The position numbers were made by a program, and so were the translations under genes. A stretch of DNA of 64,000 nucleotides, taken from contig JALDYZ010000015.1 in NCBI GenBank assembly GCA_030028905.1, forward strand, positions 1-64,000, given 5' to 3'. Shown here in pieces: positions 1-8,317 of the stretch (position 1 is its first letter; the number at the start of each line of letters is the position of its first letter). The notes beneath the pieces are model-generated. The model saw nothing but the letters and a program-made list of their open reading frames with translations, was not told the DNA's origin and made no database searches. The stretch comes from Ferirhizobium litorale (GTDB lineage Bacteria; Pseudomonadota; Alphaproteobacteria; Rhizobiales; Rhizobiaceae).

Positions 1-55
1 CAAGGGGGTCAAAATTGGACGCCGATATGGGGTCAGTTTTGGGTGCCGATTGACA
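1..55. mobile_element. Terminus of an IS21-family insertion sequence (partial)
   Basis: Two tandem imperfect repeats of about 24 bp, each starting GGGGTC and ending GCCGAT (5-28 and 29-52), finish with TTGACA at 50-55. Multiple internal terminal repeats and TG/CA outermost bases are typical of IS21-family (istA/istB) ends. The rest of the element would lie left of the window, so the transposase genes are not seen. The family assignment rests on memory of such ends and on the repeat structure. Confidence 0.55.
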
Positions 56-238
56 GCCCAAAGGATTAAGAAGCGCGGCCGCGGCCCGGAGATAGGTGCC
101 TTTGTCCTCCCATCGCGGTAGAACGAGAGCTACAGCGAAACGACCCGCGCGCTCATACGCCCGAATGGCCCGGCATACACTCGCATAGGCTATGTATTCA
201 GGCAGAGCGAATCCCTGGCGGTTGCGAGAAATATTCAT
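1..238 (-). CDS. Hypothetical protein, 3' end replaced by IS21 terminus (partial)
   Basis: A leftward open frame starts at ATG 238 behind a good ribosome site (GGAAAG, 5 bases upstream of the start) and begins MNISRNRQGFALPEYIAYAS. It stays open through the IS21-type end and off the left edge, so its last visible codons are IS sequence. About 60 residues precede the IS junction. No family is recognised. It lies 83 bases downstream of the M41 peptidase gene on the same strand and could be the third gene of that operon. It is probably a truncated remnant. Confidence 0.4.
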   Translation of the reverse strand, partial: MNISRNRQGFALPEYIAYASVCRAIRAYERAGRFAVALVLPRWEDKGTYLRAAAALLNPLGCQSAPKTDPISASNFDPL

Positions 239-321
239 GGAGTCTTTCCAAGTGTGGGAATCCGCCGATCACTGCCACTGAGCGCAAGGAAGGCGCTTCC
301 GCTGATGCCAAGAAGGATTCG

Positions 322-1104
322 CTATGGGCTCGTTCGCGACCGCAACGCGATCCTGACGGACCGATGGGAAACGGCATCGGTCGCCAGGGAGACGATCCGC
401 TTGCGTTCTCCAGCCAGGATGTCGAGGGCCCGGCAATACTGGACGTCTAGTATCATCATGGCCTCTCTTTCCCACCGCTTCGGCAGCGGCTTGTCGCCCA
501 GCGCGTCTACGGCGCCTAGGTAGGCTGGCGTCTTGCCAAACCCGTAGCTTCCGACCATACGGCGGGCCATCGAAGTTACGCGCTCGATGTCACTTCCGAA
601 GGTGCCGCCGGACCCCACGGACCGAGCCACGAACACCACGGCCTCAGCGGCCATCCCAGCGTATCCGACCGCAATGCGATTAAGCAGGCTCTCCTCAGTC
701 GGAAGGTTGTCCTCGACGAGTTCGTAATCCGTCAGCCCGCCGAGATGCCCGGTAGCTGATCGGTCGAAGCACTTCTCGATTTGAATAGTCGCACCCGATG
801 CGTAGCCGACAGCGAGCGCCATCAGTGCATGGCCCACCTCGTGAACAGCAAGACGAAACAAGTCCGCCTCCGTGTAGGGCGTGATGTGTGGCATCGTGCA
901 GGGATCGTCCACTGGTTCTCCGCGGGCTCCTTCAACGGTCTCTGCCTCGCGGTGAAGCTTGGTTTCGGGTGGTGTGTTCACGTACGCGCGGTGCGCGAAA
1001 GCCAAGTGCATTGGCCCATTTAGATCGGGTGTGCCTTCCCCGATCTGGCAATGATCGGCGAGCAACCGCCGGCCAATTCCTAGGTCACCAAACTGGAAAG
1101 TCAA
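322..1104 (-). CDS. Free-standing M41 (FtsH-type) metallopeptidase domain protein
   Basis: Residues 88-92 are HEVGH, a zinc-binding HExxH motif. About 80 residues on, GSDIERVT supplies an aspartate (about 172) in the place of the third zinc ligand of M41 peptidases, followed by a MARRMV..YG segment like the FtsH signature. There is no AAA+ ATPase domain and no membrane segment, so this is the peptidase module alone. The longest frame opens with TTG at 1104, overlapping the upstream gene by 20 bases, which suggests coupling. ATG codons at 1011 or 894 are alternative starts. FtsH normally feeds substrates through its ATPase ring. A solitary M41 domain beside an XRE regulator could instead cleave a specific partner, but that role is inference. 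Confidence 0.6.
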   Translation of the reverse strand: MTFQFGDLGIGRRLLADHCQIGEGTPDLNGPMHLAFAHRAYVNTPPETKLHREAETVEGARGEPVDDPCTMPHITPYTEADLFRLAVHEVGHALMALAVGYASGATIQIEKCFDRSATGHLGGLTDYELVEDNLPTEESLLNRIAVGYAGMAAEAVVFVARSVGSGGTFGSDIERVTSMARRMVGSYGFGKTPAYLGAVDALGDKPLPKRWEREAMMILDVQYCRALDILAGERKRIVSLATDAVSHRSVRIALRSRTSP

Positions 1105-1501
1105 AACCCCGCCCCTTCTCCTTGCTGCGCTGCTGAAACGACGCGACCCCAGGCGAGATGGGTGCGGGGATCCCCAGCCGATACCAACTGGTAGTGCATC
1201 TCACCAACCTGAGACTCCGCGATACCATTTGAACCTCTGAAATGGGCGTCGCGGTCGGGCTCGCCGCTGGCCTTCCGCCCAAGAAGATCCGCCCGAACAA
1301 GACTGGGATCTCCCGCGTGCCAATTTCCCACTCATGGACTACGCCCAGCTCCGGCAGCATCTCACGCGCCGGCCCCACTACAGCCTCATTCAGAAAGTCG
1401 CGACCAAGCGCGACGTATGTATCGCCGTAGGCTGATAGAAGCCGCTTCGGGCAACTCTGAAGACCATCGCAGATCCTTAACATGCATGCCTCCTTGGTCA
1501 T
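1085..1501 (-). CDS. Hypothetical protein, first gene of the M41 operon
   Basis: A 138-residue frame starts at ATG 1501 (MTKEACMLRI), with GGAAC 7 bases upstream as a weak ribosome site. The frame is open further upstream to 1765, but that would cross the operator-like repeats and the divergent gene start. No known domain is recognised. The middle part (about residues 15-70) looks like an ordinary folded protein, while the C-terminal third is Ser/Arg-rich. The stop overlaps the start of the M41 frame. Product unknown. Confidence 0.4.
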   Translation of the reverse strand: MTKEACMLRICDGLQSCPKRLLSAYGDTYVALGRDFLNEAVVGPAREMLPELGVVHEWEIGTREIPVLFGRIFLGGRPAASPTATPISEVQMVSRSLRLVRCTTSWYRLGIPAPISPGVASFQQRSKEKGRGFDFPVW

Positions 1502-1548
1502 TTGATTCGTTCCTGCTCCGAGAGGATAGTCGAAATAGGAATTCGGCA

Positions 1549-1611
1549 TTTCCGTTTTGCGGAACTCAATTTCCTCTTTTAGGCAACATGTTTCCTTTTT
1601 TAGGAAACGTG
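1549..1611. promoter_or_regulatory. Three tandem 21-bp operator-like repeats
   Basis: TTTCC boxes start at 1549, 1570 and 1591, exactly 21 bp apart. Each unit is an imperfect palindrome of the form TTTCC-N6-GGAA; the third, TTTCCTTTTTTAGGAAA, is perfect in its arms. The 21-bp period is two helical turns, so all units face the same side of the DNA. The array sits between the divergent XRE gene (ATG 1669) and the leftward operon (ATG 1501), where an autoregulator would bind. Binding is inferred, not shown. Confidence 0.55.
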
Positions 1612-1668
1612 TCAACAATAATTGCTGTTCCGTTTGCAAGGATTCGGCAGCCGTGAGATTTGTTGCGA

Positions 1669-1929
1669 ATGTCGACCAAGCATCTGATTGTGAAAGCAGC
1701 GCGGACCGCTCTGGGCCTTTCCCGAAAGGAACTGGCTGATTTGGCGGGTCTGTCTGACCGGACAATCTACAATATCGAAACAGCTCAGGACTATGTCCTG
1801 ATCGACACGATGATGAAGGTGCGCTCCGTATTCCGCAATCATGGCATCGAGCTGGTTGAAGGCGACGGAAACAGGGGGTGGGGCCTGTTCTTCATCAGTG
1901 ATGACCCGCGTCCGGGCCGAGAACCTTAG
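1669..1929 (+). CDS. Small XRE-family helix-turn-helix transcriptional regulator
   Basis: This 86-residue protein is almost entirely one HTH domain: ARTALGLSRKELADLAGLSD followed by RTIYNIE matches the XRE/Cro helix-turn-helix. A C-terminal strand pair (HGIELVEGDGNRGWGLFF) resembles the AAGVEF..GVRL tail common in short alphaproteobacterial XRE proteins. ATG 1669 is preferred; an in-frame TTG at 1660 is possible, and no strong ribosome site is visible for either. It is transcribed away from the unknown-protein/M41 operon, with the 21-bp repeats between them, so it probably represses both promoters. Confidence 0.75.
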   Translation: MSTKHLIVKAARTALGLSRKELADLAGLSDRTIYNIETAQDYVLIDTMMKVRSVFRNHGIELVEGDGNRGWGLFFISDDPRPGREP

Positions 1930-2232
1930 ACGCAACGCGCGACTAGGTTGATACCCACCGAACCGCGTCCAAGCTTGGAACGCAACAGTTGAAATGCAAC
2001 ACGAACTCGGTTCACGAGCGGTGGTCACGCAACAGTTAGATGCAACGGCTTTGAGGCTGCTTCCAAGGGAACGGCTACATCATGCCCCTTTGGTTGCGGG
2101 CTTTTTCCGCACTCACTCACTCAGCAACAAATCCGAAATGGCAGTTTTTCGAACATAACCATACAGCAAGCCTGAGACATACGACGAGCCGCTATAGCCC
2201 ATTCTTGCTTCGAATTGTGCTTCCGTCCACAA
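1930..2232. repeat. Intergenic region with YGCAAC direct repeats
   Basis: No gene is visible. CGCAACAGTTGAAATGCAAC (1981-2000) recurs, one base shorter, at 2028-2046 (CGCAACAGTTAGATGCAAC), and a single CGCAAC lies at 1931-1936. The first copy contains the small palindrome CAACAGTTG. The repeats lie at the edge of the accessory segment, next to the conserved backbone, so they could be protein-binding or recombination sites; this is unproven. A GCCC/GGGC hairpin followed by T5 near 2083-2105 could be a weak rightward terminator. Confidence 0.4.
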
Positions 2233-3057
2233 CTACATGTCCGGATCGTATTCGGCCTCGAACTGCATCTGGTCGAATGCCGGTTCAACATGCGGCGGCG
2301 TTTCCCGCAATACCGTTTCGTAATCCAGCGGCGTATGCATATGCGTCAGGATTGCGCGCTTCGGCGCCAGTTCCTCGATCCAGTCGAGAGCCTGTTGCAG
2401 CGAAAAATGGCTTGGGTGATGCCGGTATTGCAGCGCGTCGACAACAAGGACATCGAGGTCCCGCAGCTTGGCGATGGTCTCGGGCGGAAAACCGCTGACA
2501 TCGCTGCAATATGCAACGCCGCCGGTACGAAATCCGAGCGAATGGATCGCGCCGTGCTGCTGCAGCAGCGGCATGAACCGGATCGTCCCGCCAGCGCCCA
2601 AAACCTCGACCGGCGTGTCCGGCGTGTCAATGATCCTGGGGTCGACGATCGCCGGATAGCCGCTTCCGGCCGGTGTTTCGAGGCAGTAGGCAAATCCCTC
2701 GCGGATCCGCGCCATCGTCACCGCGTCCGCATGGATCGGAATGCGCTGATTGGTATGAACAAAATAACCGCGCAGGTCATCGATGCCGTGGATGTGATCG
2801 GCATGCGCATGCGTGTAGAGCACCCCATCGACATGCTTCACCTTGGCCGCAATCATTTGGGCGCGAAAATCCGGCCCCGTATCAAAGACGACAGTGGTTC
2901 GTCCGCCATCGGGTCCAATCTGCTCGACCATGAAAGCCGCACGCGTACGTCTGTTTTTCGGATTGTTGGGGTCGCAGTCACCCCAGTCGCCGTTGATGCG
3001 CGGTACGCCGGGCGAAGACGAGCAGCCGAGGATGGTGAAGCGACGCCGGTATGCCAC
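2233..3057 (-). CDS. MBL-fold metallo-hydrolase (PhnP/RNase Z-like)
   Basis: The 274-residue protein has the metallo-beta-lactamase signature HAHADHIHG at about residues 83-91, and later GVAYCSDVSG and LTHMH segments that supply further metal ligands. The fold binds two metal ions and hydrolyses phosphodiesters or related esters; the substrate here is unknown. PhnP-like phosphodiesterases are the nearest recognised type. The ATG at 3057 lies 3 bases after the tatD stop, so it is the last gene of the metG-tatD-MBL string, an arrangement common in alphaproteobacteria. Confidence 0.85.
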   Translation of the reverse strand: MAYRRRFTILGCSSSPGVPRINGDWGDCDPNNPKNRRTRAAFMVEQIGPDGGRTTVVFDTGPDFRAQMIAAKVKHVDGVLYTHAHADHIHGIDDLRGYFVHTNQRIPIHADAVTMARIREGFAYCLETPAGSGYPAIVDPRIIDTPDTPVEVLGAGGTIRFMPLLQQHGAIHSLGFRTGGVAYCSDVSGFPPETIAKLRDLDVLVVDALQYRHHPSHFSLQQALDWIEELAPKRAILTHMHTPLDYETVLRETPPHVEPAFDQMQFEAEYDPDM

Positions 3058-3060
3058 GGA

Positions 3061-3840
3061 TCAGATCCTTGGCATCTTCGAGAATATGCGGAATGCGTTT
3101 TCCGTGGTGATCAGTGCCATTTCTTCGAACGGGAGCTCCTTCGCCTCGGCAAGCACTTCGGCGGTATTCACCACATAGGCCGGTTCGTTGCGCTTGCCGC
3201 GCCAGCGTTTCGGCGCGAGGTACGGCGCGTCGGTTTCCACCAGCAGCCGGTCCAGCGGGACTTCGCTGGCAATGGCCCGCAGTTCTTCGGACTTCGGAAA
3301 GGTCAGGATACCCGAGAAGGACAAATAGCCGCCAAGCTCGACACCGGTCCTTGCCAGTTCGGCACCCGAAGAGAAGCAATGCAGGATGAAAGGGAAGGCC
3401 CCCTTCCCGGTTTCTTCCTTCAGGATCGCCGCCATGTCGTCATCGGCATTGCGGCTGTGGATCACCAGTGGCAAGCCGGTCCGGCGCGCCGCCTCGATGT
3501 GACGCAGGAAGCCAGTTTTCTGGTCTTCCGGTTTTACCGTATCATAAAAATAGTCCAGTCCGGCCTCGCCGATCGCCACGATCTTCGGATGTTCGGACAA
3601 GCGCACGAGATCCTCGGAAAAGATGTCGAGTTCTTCGTCGGCATTGTTGGGGTGAGTGCCGACAGAGCAGAACACGGAAGGATATTTATCTGTGATTTCA
3701 ATAAGTACGTCGAGTTTTTTCACTCGAGTCGAGATTGTCACCATCTGGCTGACATTGGCCGCTTGGGCGCGCTCGATGATCGCGTCGCGCTCCTCGGCGA
3801 AGTCGGCAAAATCCAGATGGCAATGTGTATCGATCAGCAT
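3061..3840 (-). CDS. tatD: TatD family metal-dependent deoxyribonuclease
   Basis: The 259-residue TIM-barrel hydrolase starts MLIDTHCHLDF with the HxH metal pair at residues 6 and 8. GEAGLDYFY, VIHSRNADDD, HCFSSG and ETDAPYLAPKRWRGKRNEP follow in the order of the TatD family. Family members are Mg-dependent 3'-5' nucleases linked to DNA fragmentation and oxidative damage repair; the cellular role of this copy is inferred. It starts 9 bases after the metG stop and ends 3 bases before the MBL gene, so the three are probably cotranscribed. Confidence 0.9.
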   Translation of the reverse strand: MLIDTHCHLDFADFAEERDAIIERAQAANVSQMVTISTRVKKLDVLIEITDKYPSVFCSVGTHPNNADEELDIFSEDLVRLSEHPKIVAIGEAGLDYFYDTVKPEDQKTGFLRHIEAARRTGLPLVIHSRNADDDMAAILKEETGKGAFPFILHCFSSGAELARTGVELGGYLSFSGILTFPKSEELRAIASEVPLDRLLVETDAPYLAPKRWRGKRNEPAYVVNTAEVLAEAKELPFEEMALITTENAFRIFSKMPRI

Positions 3841-3849
3841 ACCGGTTCC

Positions 3850-5400
3850 CTATGCCTCAGGAGCCACATAGCGCGGGAAGACCGGCGACGGTGCATCGAG
3901 CGGCGTACCGGAAACGAGACGCCCAGCGGCGCCAAGGGCGGCAAAATCGCGCTTGTCGGCAGGCACGGCGACGAGGTTCAGCAGTTTCTCCGCCGATGCA
4001 GGCACAAAAGGCTGCAGCAGGATCGCTATTTGGCGAACCACGTCCGCCGTCACGTAAAGCACGGTGGCCATGCGTACCGGATCCGTCTTCTTCAAGGCCC
4101 AGGGCTCCTGACCCGCGAAGTAGCGATCCGCCTCGGAAACGACGGCGATGATCGCGGCCAGCGCTCGGTGGATCTGCTGCGCATTCATGTCGTCGCGCGT
4201 CGAGGCCAAGAGGCCATCGGCGGCGGCAAGCATTGCTACGTCGGCCTCGGTGAGCGGCCCGCATTCCGGGATGCGCCCGTCGCAGTTCTTGACGATCATC
4301 GACAACGAACGGCTCGCCAGGTTGCCGATGCCGTTGGCGAGGTCGGCGTTGATGCGGGTCGCGATCCCCTCCTCGCTGTAGCTGCCATCCTGGCCGAACG
4401 ACACCTCGCGCAAGAAGAAGTAGCGCACCTGGTCAAGCCCGAAATGCTCGACCAGATTGACCGGATCGACCACATTGCCGACCGACTTCGACATCTTCTC
4501 ACCCTTGTTGAGCAAGAATCCGTGGGCGAAGACCCGCTTGGGCAGCGGCAGGCCCGCGGACATCAGGAATGCCGGCCAATAGACCGCATGGAAGCGGATG
4601 ATGTCCTTGCCGATGATGTGCACATCTGCTGGCCAGAACTTCGCCCGTTCGCCTTTCGGCTCGTCGAGATAGCCGGTTGCTGTCAGGTAGTTGGTGAGCG
4701 CATCGACCCAGACATACATGACATGCGCGGGATCATTCGGCACCTTGATGCCCCAGTCGAAGGTGGTGCGCGAGACCGAGAGATCCTTGAGGCCGGATTT
4801 CACGAAGGAAATCACCTCGTTGCGGCGTTCCGCCGGACCGATGAAATCGGGGTTTTCCTCGTAGTGCTTCAGCAACCGGTCCTGATAGGTCGAAAGCCGG
4901 AAGAAGTAGCTCTCCTCCTGCACCCATTCCACCGGGGTCCCTTGCGGACCGTAACGGACCCCGTCGGGGCGCAGTTCCGTCTCGCTTTCTTGGTAGTAAG
5001 CCTCGTCGCGCACCGAATACCAACCGGCGTAGGAATCCTTGTAGATGTCGCCGTTGTCGGCCATCAGGTTCCAGATCGCCTTGGACGTCTCGTGGTGGCG
5101 AGGTTCGGTGGTGCGGATGAAATCATCGTTGGACGCATTGAGAAGCGTCGTCATCGCCTGGAATTCCGCGGAATTGCGATCCGCCAGTTCCTGCGCCGAA
5201 ATGCCCTGCGCCTTCGCCGTTTGCTGCATCTTCTGACCGTGCTCATCGGTCCCGGTCAGGAAGAACACCTCGCGACCGTCGAGGCGCTGATAGCGGGCCA
5301 TCGCATCGGTGGCGATCAGTTCATAGGCATGGCCGATATGCGGCTTACCGTTCGGATAGGAGATCGCGGTGGTGATATAGAAGGGAGATTTGTCGGTCAT
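3850..5400 (-). CDS. metG: Methionine--tRNA ligase
   Basis: A class I aminoacyl-tRNA synthetase of 516 residues that charges tRNA-Met in the cytosol. The HIGH signature is seen in [11 protein letters not shown] (about 16-26) and KMSKS in [10 protein letters not shown] (about 301). The length fits the shorter alphaproteobacterial form without the C-terminal tRNA-binding domain of the E. coli enzyme. The N-terminal [18 protein letters not shown] supports ATG 5400. It leads the metG-tatD-MBL group. Upstream, where holB would be expected on the same strand, a permease gene of opposite orientation intervenes. Confidence 0.97.
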   Translation of the reverse strand: MTDKSPFYITTAISYPNGKPHIGHAYELIATDAMARYQRLDGREVFFLTGTDEHGQKMQQTAKAQGISAQELADRNSAEFQAMTTLLNASNDDFIRTTEPRHHETSKAIWNLMADNGDIYKDSYAGWYSVRDEAYYQESETELRPDGVRYGPQGTPVEWVQEESYFFRLSTYQDRLLKHYEENPDFIGPAERRNEVISFVKSGLKDLSVSRTTFDWGIKVPNDPAHVMYVWVDALTNYLTATGYLDEPKGERAKFWPADVHIIGKDIIRFHAVYWPAFLMSAGLPLPKRVFAHGFLLNKGEKMSKSVGNVVDPVNLVEHFGLDQVRYFFLREVSFGQDGSYSEEGIATRINADLANGIGNLASRSLSMIVKNCDGRIPECGPLTEADVAMLAAADGLLASTRDDMNAQQIHRALAAIIAVVSEADRYFAGQEPWALKKTDPVRMATVLYVTADVVRQIAILLQPFVPASAEKLLNLVAVPADKRDFAALGAAGRLVSGTPLDAPSPVFPRYVAPEA

Positions 5401-5646
5401 GGTCGGCGTCGCGTCCGCTTAAAATCAAGTTCGTTCGATGTCATGCGCTCTTAAACTATGTTCTCCCCAAGCGAAACACCAAGTTTGGAGGGCTGCCATG
5501 CTTTTGTGATTGGCGCGCAGCACCCGTCGCTTGACTTGGGGTATCCAGCCCAATACCGAATTGTGTCAGGGGGACAACATGGTTACATCATTGCGATTTT
5601 CCAACACCATTCGGTTCGCGTTCAGTTCAGGACAAGGGACATCCGC

Positions 5647-6447
5647 TTGATCTTTGCGGAATATTTCAATCCACTTTACTCGCTTTCAGGCTTCGGTGTC
5701 GGAATGCTCGTCGGCATTACCGGTGTAGGCGGCGGATCGTTGATGACGCCGCTGCTCATGCTGCTGTTCGGCGTCCATCCGACCACCGCTGTAGGAACCG
5801 ATCTGCTCTATGCGGCTATTACCAAGTCGGCGGGTACGGCGGTCCATCGCAAGTATGGCAACATAAACTGGAAGATCGTCGGAACTCTGGCGGCGGGAAG
5901 CGTTCCTGCAGCCCTCATAACCCTGTGGCTGATGTCCGGTGTCGACCGTCACAGCCTGACCGTCGTCAGCAACATTACAACAGCACTCGGCTGGATGTTG
6001 CTGCTGACGGCCATTCTCCTCCTCCTTCGCAAGCAAATCCTGCAGTTTGCGGTTGTTCAAATGAAGGGCCGCCGGCCGCCGAGCCCTGCCCTCGTCACCG
6101 CGTTGACCTGGGTGCTCGGCCTGGTGCTCGGCGTCCTCGTCACCCTCACTTCGGTGGGTGCCGGCGCCCTGGGTGTCACCATTCTCATTGCCCTCTATCC
6201 GCGCCTCGACATCCGCGAGATTGTCGGCTCCGATATCGTCCATGCGGTGCCGCTGACGCTTGTGGCTGGCATGGGCTACTGGGTGATAGGCGAAATCGAT
6301 TGGGGCATGCTTTTCGCGCTGCTGGTCGGCTCGATACCCGGCATCATGGTCGGCAGCCATCTGGCACCGCGACTGCACGAGACTTTCGTGAGAACGCTGC
6401 TCGCCGCCACGCTCGTTCTGGTCGGGATCAAGCTGATAGCATCCTGA
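5647..6447 (+). CDS. TSUP family (TauE/SafE) sulfite/sulfoacetate exporter-like permease
   Basis: An integral membrane protein of about 266 residues with the TauE/SafE signature GFGVGMLVGITGVGGGSLMTPLL near the N-terminus and a second repeat containing TLTSVGAGALGVTIL, as in this duplicated-domain family. About eight hydrophobic segments are visible. The TTG start at 5647 is chosen because homologues begin near (M/L)IFAEYFNPLYS and AAGGGA lies just upstream. A longer frame reaches ATG 5458, but that N-terminus is not membrane-protein-like. TSUP proteins move sulfite, sulfonates or other organic anions; the substrate is unknown. The gene splits the otherwise leftward metG/holB cluster. Confidence 0.8.
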   Translation: MIFAEYFNPLYSLSGFGVGMLVGITGVGGGSLMTPLLMLLFGVHPTTAVGTDLLYAAITKSAGTAVHRKYGNINWKIVGTLAAGSVPAALITLWLMSGVDRHSLTVVSNITTALGWMLLLTAILLLLRKQILQFAVVQMKGRRPPSPALVTALTWVLGLVLGVLVTLTSVGAGALGVTILIALYPRLDIREIVGSDIVHAVPLTLVAGMGYWVIGEIDWGMLFALLVGSIPGIMVGSHLAPRLHETFVRTLLAATLVLVGIKLIAS

Positions 6448-6469
6448 AATGCCAGAGCGCCGCTCGCGA

Positions 6470-7495
6470 CTACTGCTTGAGTTCCCCGAGGATCGTCAGG
6501 ATGGTCTGCTTGCGGTCGAGATTGTAGGCCTGGGCAATCGTCAGGCGCTCGCCGATCTCGGAAGAGATCCGAGCAAGTCTGTCCGCACCACGGAGGTCTC
6601 CGCTGACGGCAGCGGCTCGCGCACGCTCGACGAGGCTGTCACCGAGATAGCTGACGAAGAATCCGAATATCGTGTCGCTGTCCTTGGCCGAAAGGGCGTC
6701 AGCAAGCTTGTGCATCGCCTTTCGCGCAGCCGGGCCTTCCTGTGCCATCACCTCGTCATAGGCCGCGATGATGTCGGCACCGCCATAGTTCACCAGTTTC
6801 AGGGCTTCCGACACGCTGCCCTTGGCAGCGGCAAGCACCGCTTCTCCACCTTCGCCCGAGATATCCAAGCCCAGACTCCGCATTGCCTTGGCGAGCGCAT
6901 CCGTATCGAGCGGCGCAAGTTTCAGCGGCAGGCATCGCGACCGGATGGTCGGCAGGAGCTTGCCGGGAGCATGCGAAAGCACCAGGAACATCGCCCGCTT
7001 CGGCGGTTCCTCGAGTATCTTGAGGATCGCATTGGCGGCATTGCGGTTGAGGTCGTCGGCGGGGTCGATGACGACGATTCGCCAATTGCCGGTGCCCGAG
7101 GTTTGCGAAAAGAACTTTCCGGCCCGGCGGACCTCATCGACGGTGATCGCGCTTTTCAGCCGTCCGGACTTTTCGTCCACCGGTCGCGCCAGATGCAGAA
7201 GGTTGTGAGAGGCTCCAGAGGCGATCTGCCGGCTCACCATTGATGATGGATCCGGACTAGCCAGCATGTCCGGTGCTGCAGACGGATCAGGATTGGAGAG
7301 CACATGGTTGGCGAACCGGAAGGCGAGTGTCGCCTTGCCGATTCCTTCCGGGCCTTCGATGAGGATGGCGTGATGCCCCTTCCCCGAGCGGTAGGATTGG
7401 GCCAGAAAACGCTCCGCCTGCTCATGACCGAACAGATGGGTGTTCTCGGACGGGGCGACTGCACCCTCCAGCAGACCGGGACGCCCTTCGCTCAT
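6470..7495 (-). CDS. holB: DNA polymerase III subunit delta'
   Basis: A clamp-loader subunit of 341 residues. A P-loop-like [14 protein letters not shown] occurs near residue 45, followed by [37 protein letters not shown] and [18 protein letters not shown], the typical delta'/DnaX AAA+ core with an SRC-like [10 protein letters not shown]. The P-loop ends GKA, as expected for the non-catalytic delta' subunit. The start at 7495 overlaps the tmk stop (ATGA), so translation is coupled. The frame is open further upstream inside tmk, but that part is a shadow of tmk. Confidence 0.93.
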   Translation of the reverse strand: MSEGRPGLLEGAVAPSENTHLFGHEQAERFLAQSYRSGKGHHAILIEGPEGIGKATLAFRFANHVLSNPDPSAAPDMLASPDPSSMVSRQIASGASHNLLHLARPVDEKSGRLKSAITVDEVRRAGKFFSQTSGTGNWRIVVIDPADDLNRNAANAILKILEEPPKRAMFLVLSHAPGKLLPTIRSRCLPLKLAPLDTDALAKAMRSLGLDISGEGGEAVLAAAKGSVSEALKLVNYGGADIIAAYDEVMAQEGPAARKAMHKLADALSAKDSDTIFGFFVSYLGDSLVERARAAAVSGDLRGADRLARISSEIGERLTIAQAYNLDRKQTILTILGELKQ

Positions 7496-8178
7496 TGAGC
7501 CGCTTCCGTGCTGCCATTGCTGGTCGCGGCGAGGCGCTTCAGGAAGGGTTCGACAAGCAGGAGCACTTCGCCGGCAACCGCCGTCTCCGGCTGGCTGGCG
7601 TCGACGACCCTGCAACGCGCTGGATCGCTCGCCGCGATGTCGAGGAAGGCTTCGCGACGCTTTTCGTGGGTCTCGATTTCTTCCTTCTCGAACCGGTCGG
7701 GGCCCTCCGCATCGCGAGCCCCTCGCCGACGTGCCCGCTCCAGCCCGACGGCAGCCGGCAAATCGAAGATGATCGTGCAATCCGGCAGCACGCCATTCAC
7801 GGCGACGCGCTCCAACGGCTCGATGAAGTCCGGTTCGAGGTTGCCGGTCACGCCCTGGTAGACCCGCGAGGAATCCATGAACCGATCGCACAACACGACG
7901 GCACCGCTCGCCAGCGCCGGACGGATCACTTCTTCGACATGGTCGCTGCGTGCGGCGGAAAAAAGGATCGCTTCCATGCGCGTCCCGAAGAGTTCCGCCG
8001 CCCCGGAAAGCAGCACATGACGCACCGCCTCGGCACCGGGTGAACCACCTGGTTCACGAGTCACGAGAACATCGAAGCCGCGCCGTCGCAGCGAATCGGC
8101 CAGCAGCCGGATCTGGGTCGATTTTCCCGCCCCTTCTCCGCCCTCAAAGCTTACGAATAGTCCCGATCCGGTCGTCAA
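7492..8178 (-). CDS. tmk: Thymidylate kinase
   Basis: The 228-residue kinase phosphorylates dTMP to dTDP. The P-loop is [12 protein letters not shown] (about 11-22), the DR(Y/F) motif is [10 protein letters not shown], and an arginine-rich LID ([10 protein letters not shown]) follows IIFDLP. The start [14 protein letters not shown] fits family length. It overlaps holB by four bases and lies 139 bases downstream of the carboxypeptidase-like gene, in the conserved dac-tmk-holB order. Confidence 0.96.
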   Translation of the reverse strand: MTTGSGLFVSFEGGEGAGKSTQIRLLADSLRRRGFDVLVTREPGGSPGAEAVRHVLLSGAAELFGTRMEAILFSAARSDHVEEVIRPALASGAVVLCDRFMDSSRVYQGVTGNLEPDFIEPLERVAVNGVLPDCTIIFDLPAAVGLERARRRGARDAEGPDRFEKEEIETHEKRREAFLDIAASDPARCRVVDASQPETAVAGEVLLLVEPFLKRLAATSNGSTEAAQ

Positions 8179-8317
8179 TGGTCTTTCCCACGGTGTCGCT
8201 GCCCCTTCTGCTCTACCGCACGGGGGCCAAAATCGAAACTGCTTTTCGCCGCCATCAACTCAAAAACGGGCCTCGAACAGGAGGGCTGACCGCAACGACA
8301 TGTCGCGCGACCCTCGT

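Noticed and set aside
2215..5454. A very long open frame (1079 codons) on the plus strand
   Set aside because: It is antisense to MBL, tatD and metG, all of which are clear genes. High GC produces long stop-free antisense frames.
7495..7891. N-terminal extension of the holB frame
   Set aside because: Lies inside tmk on the same strand; the ATG at 7495 overlapping the tmk stop gives the correct protein.
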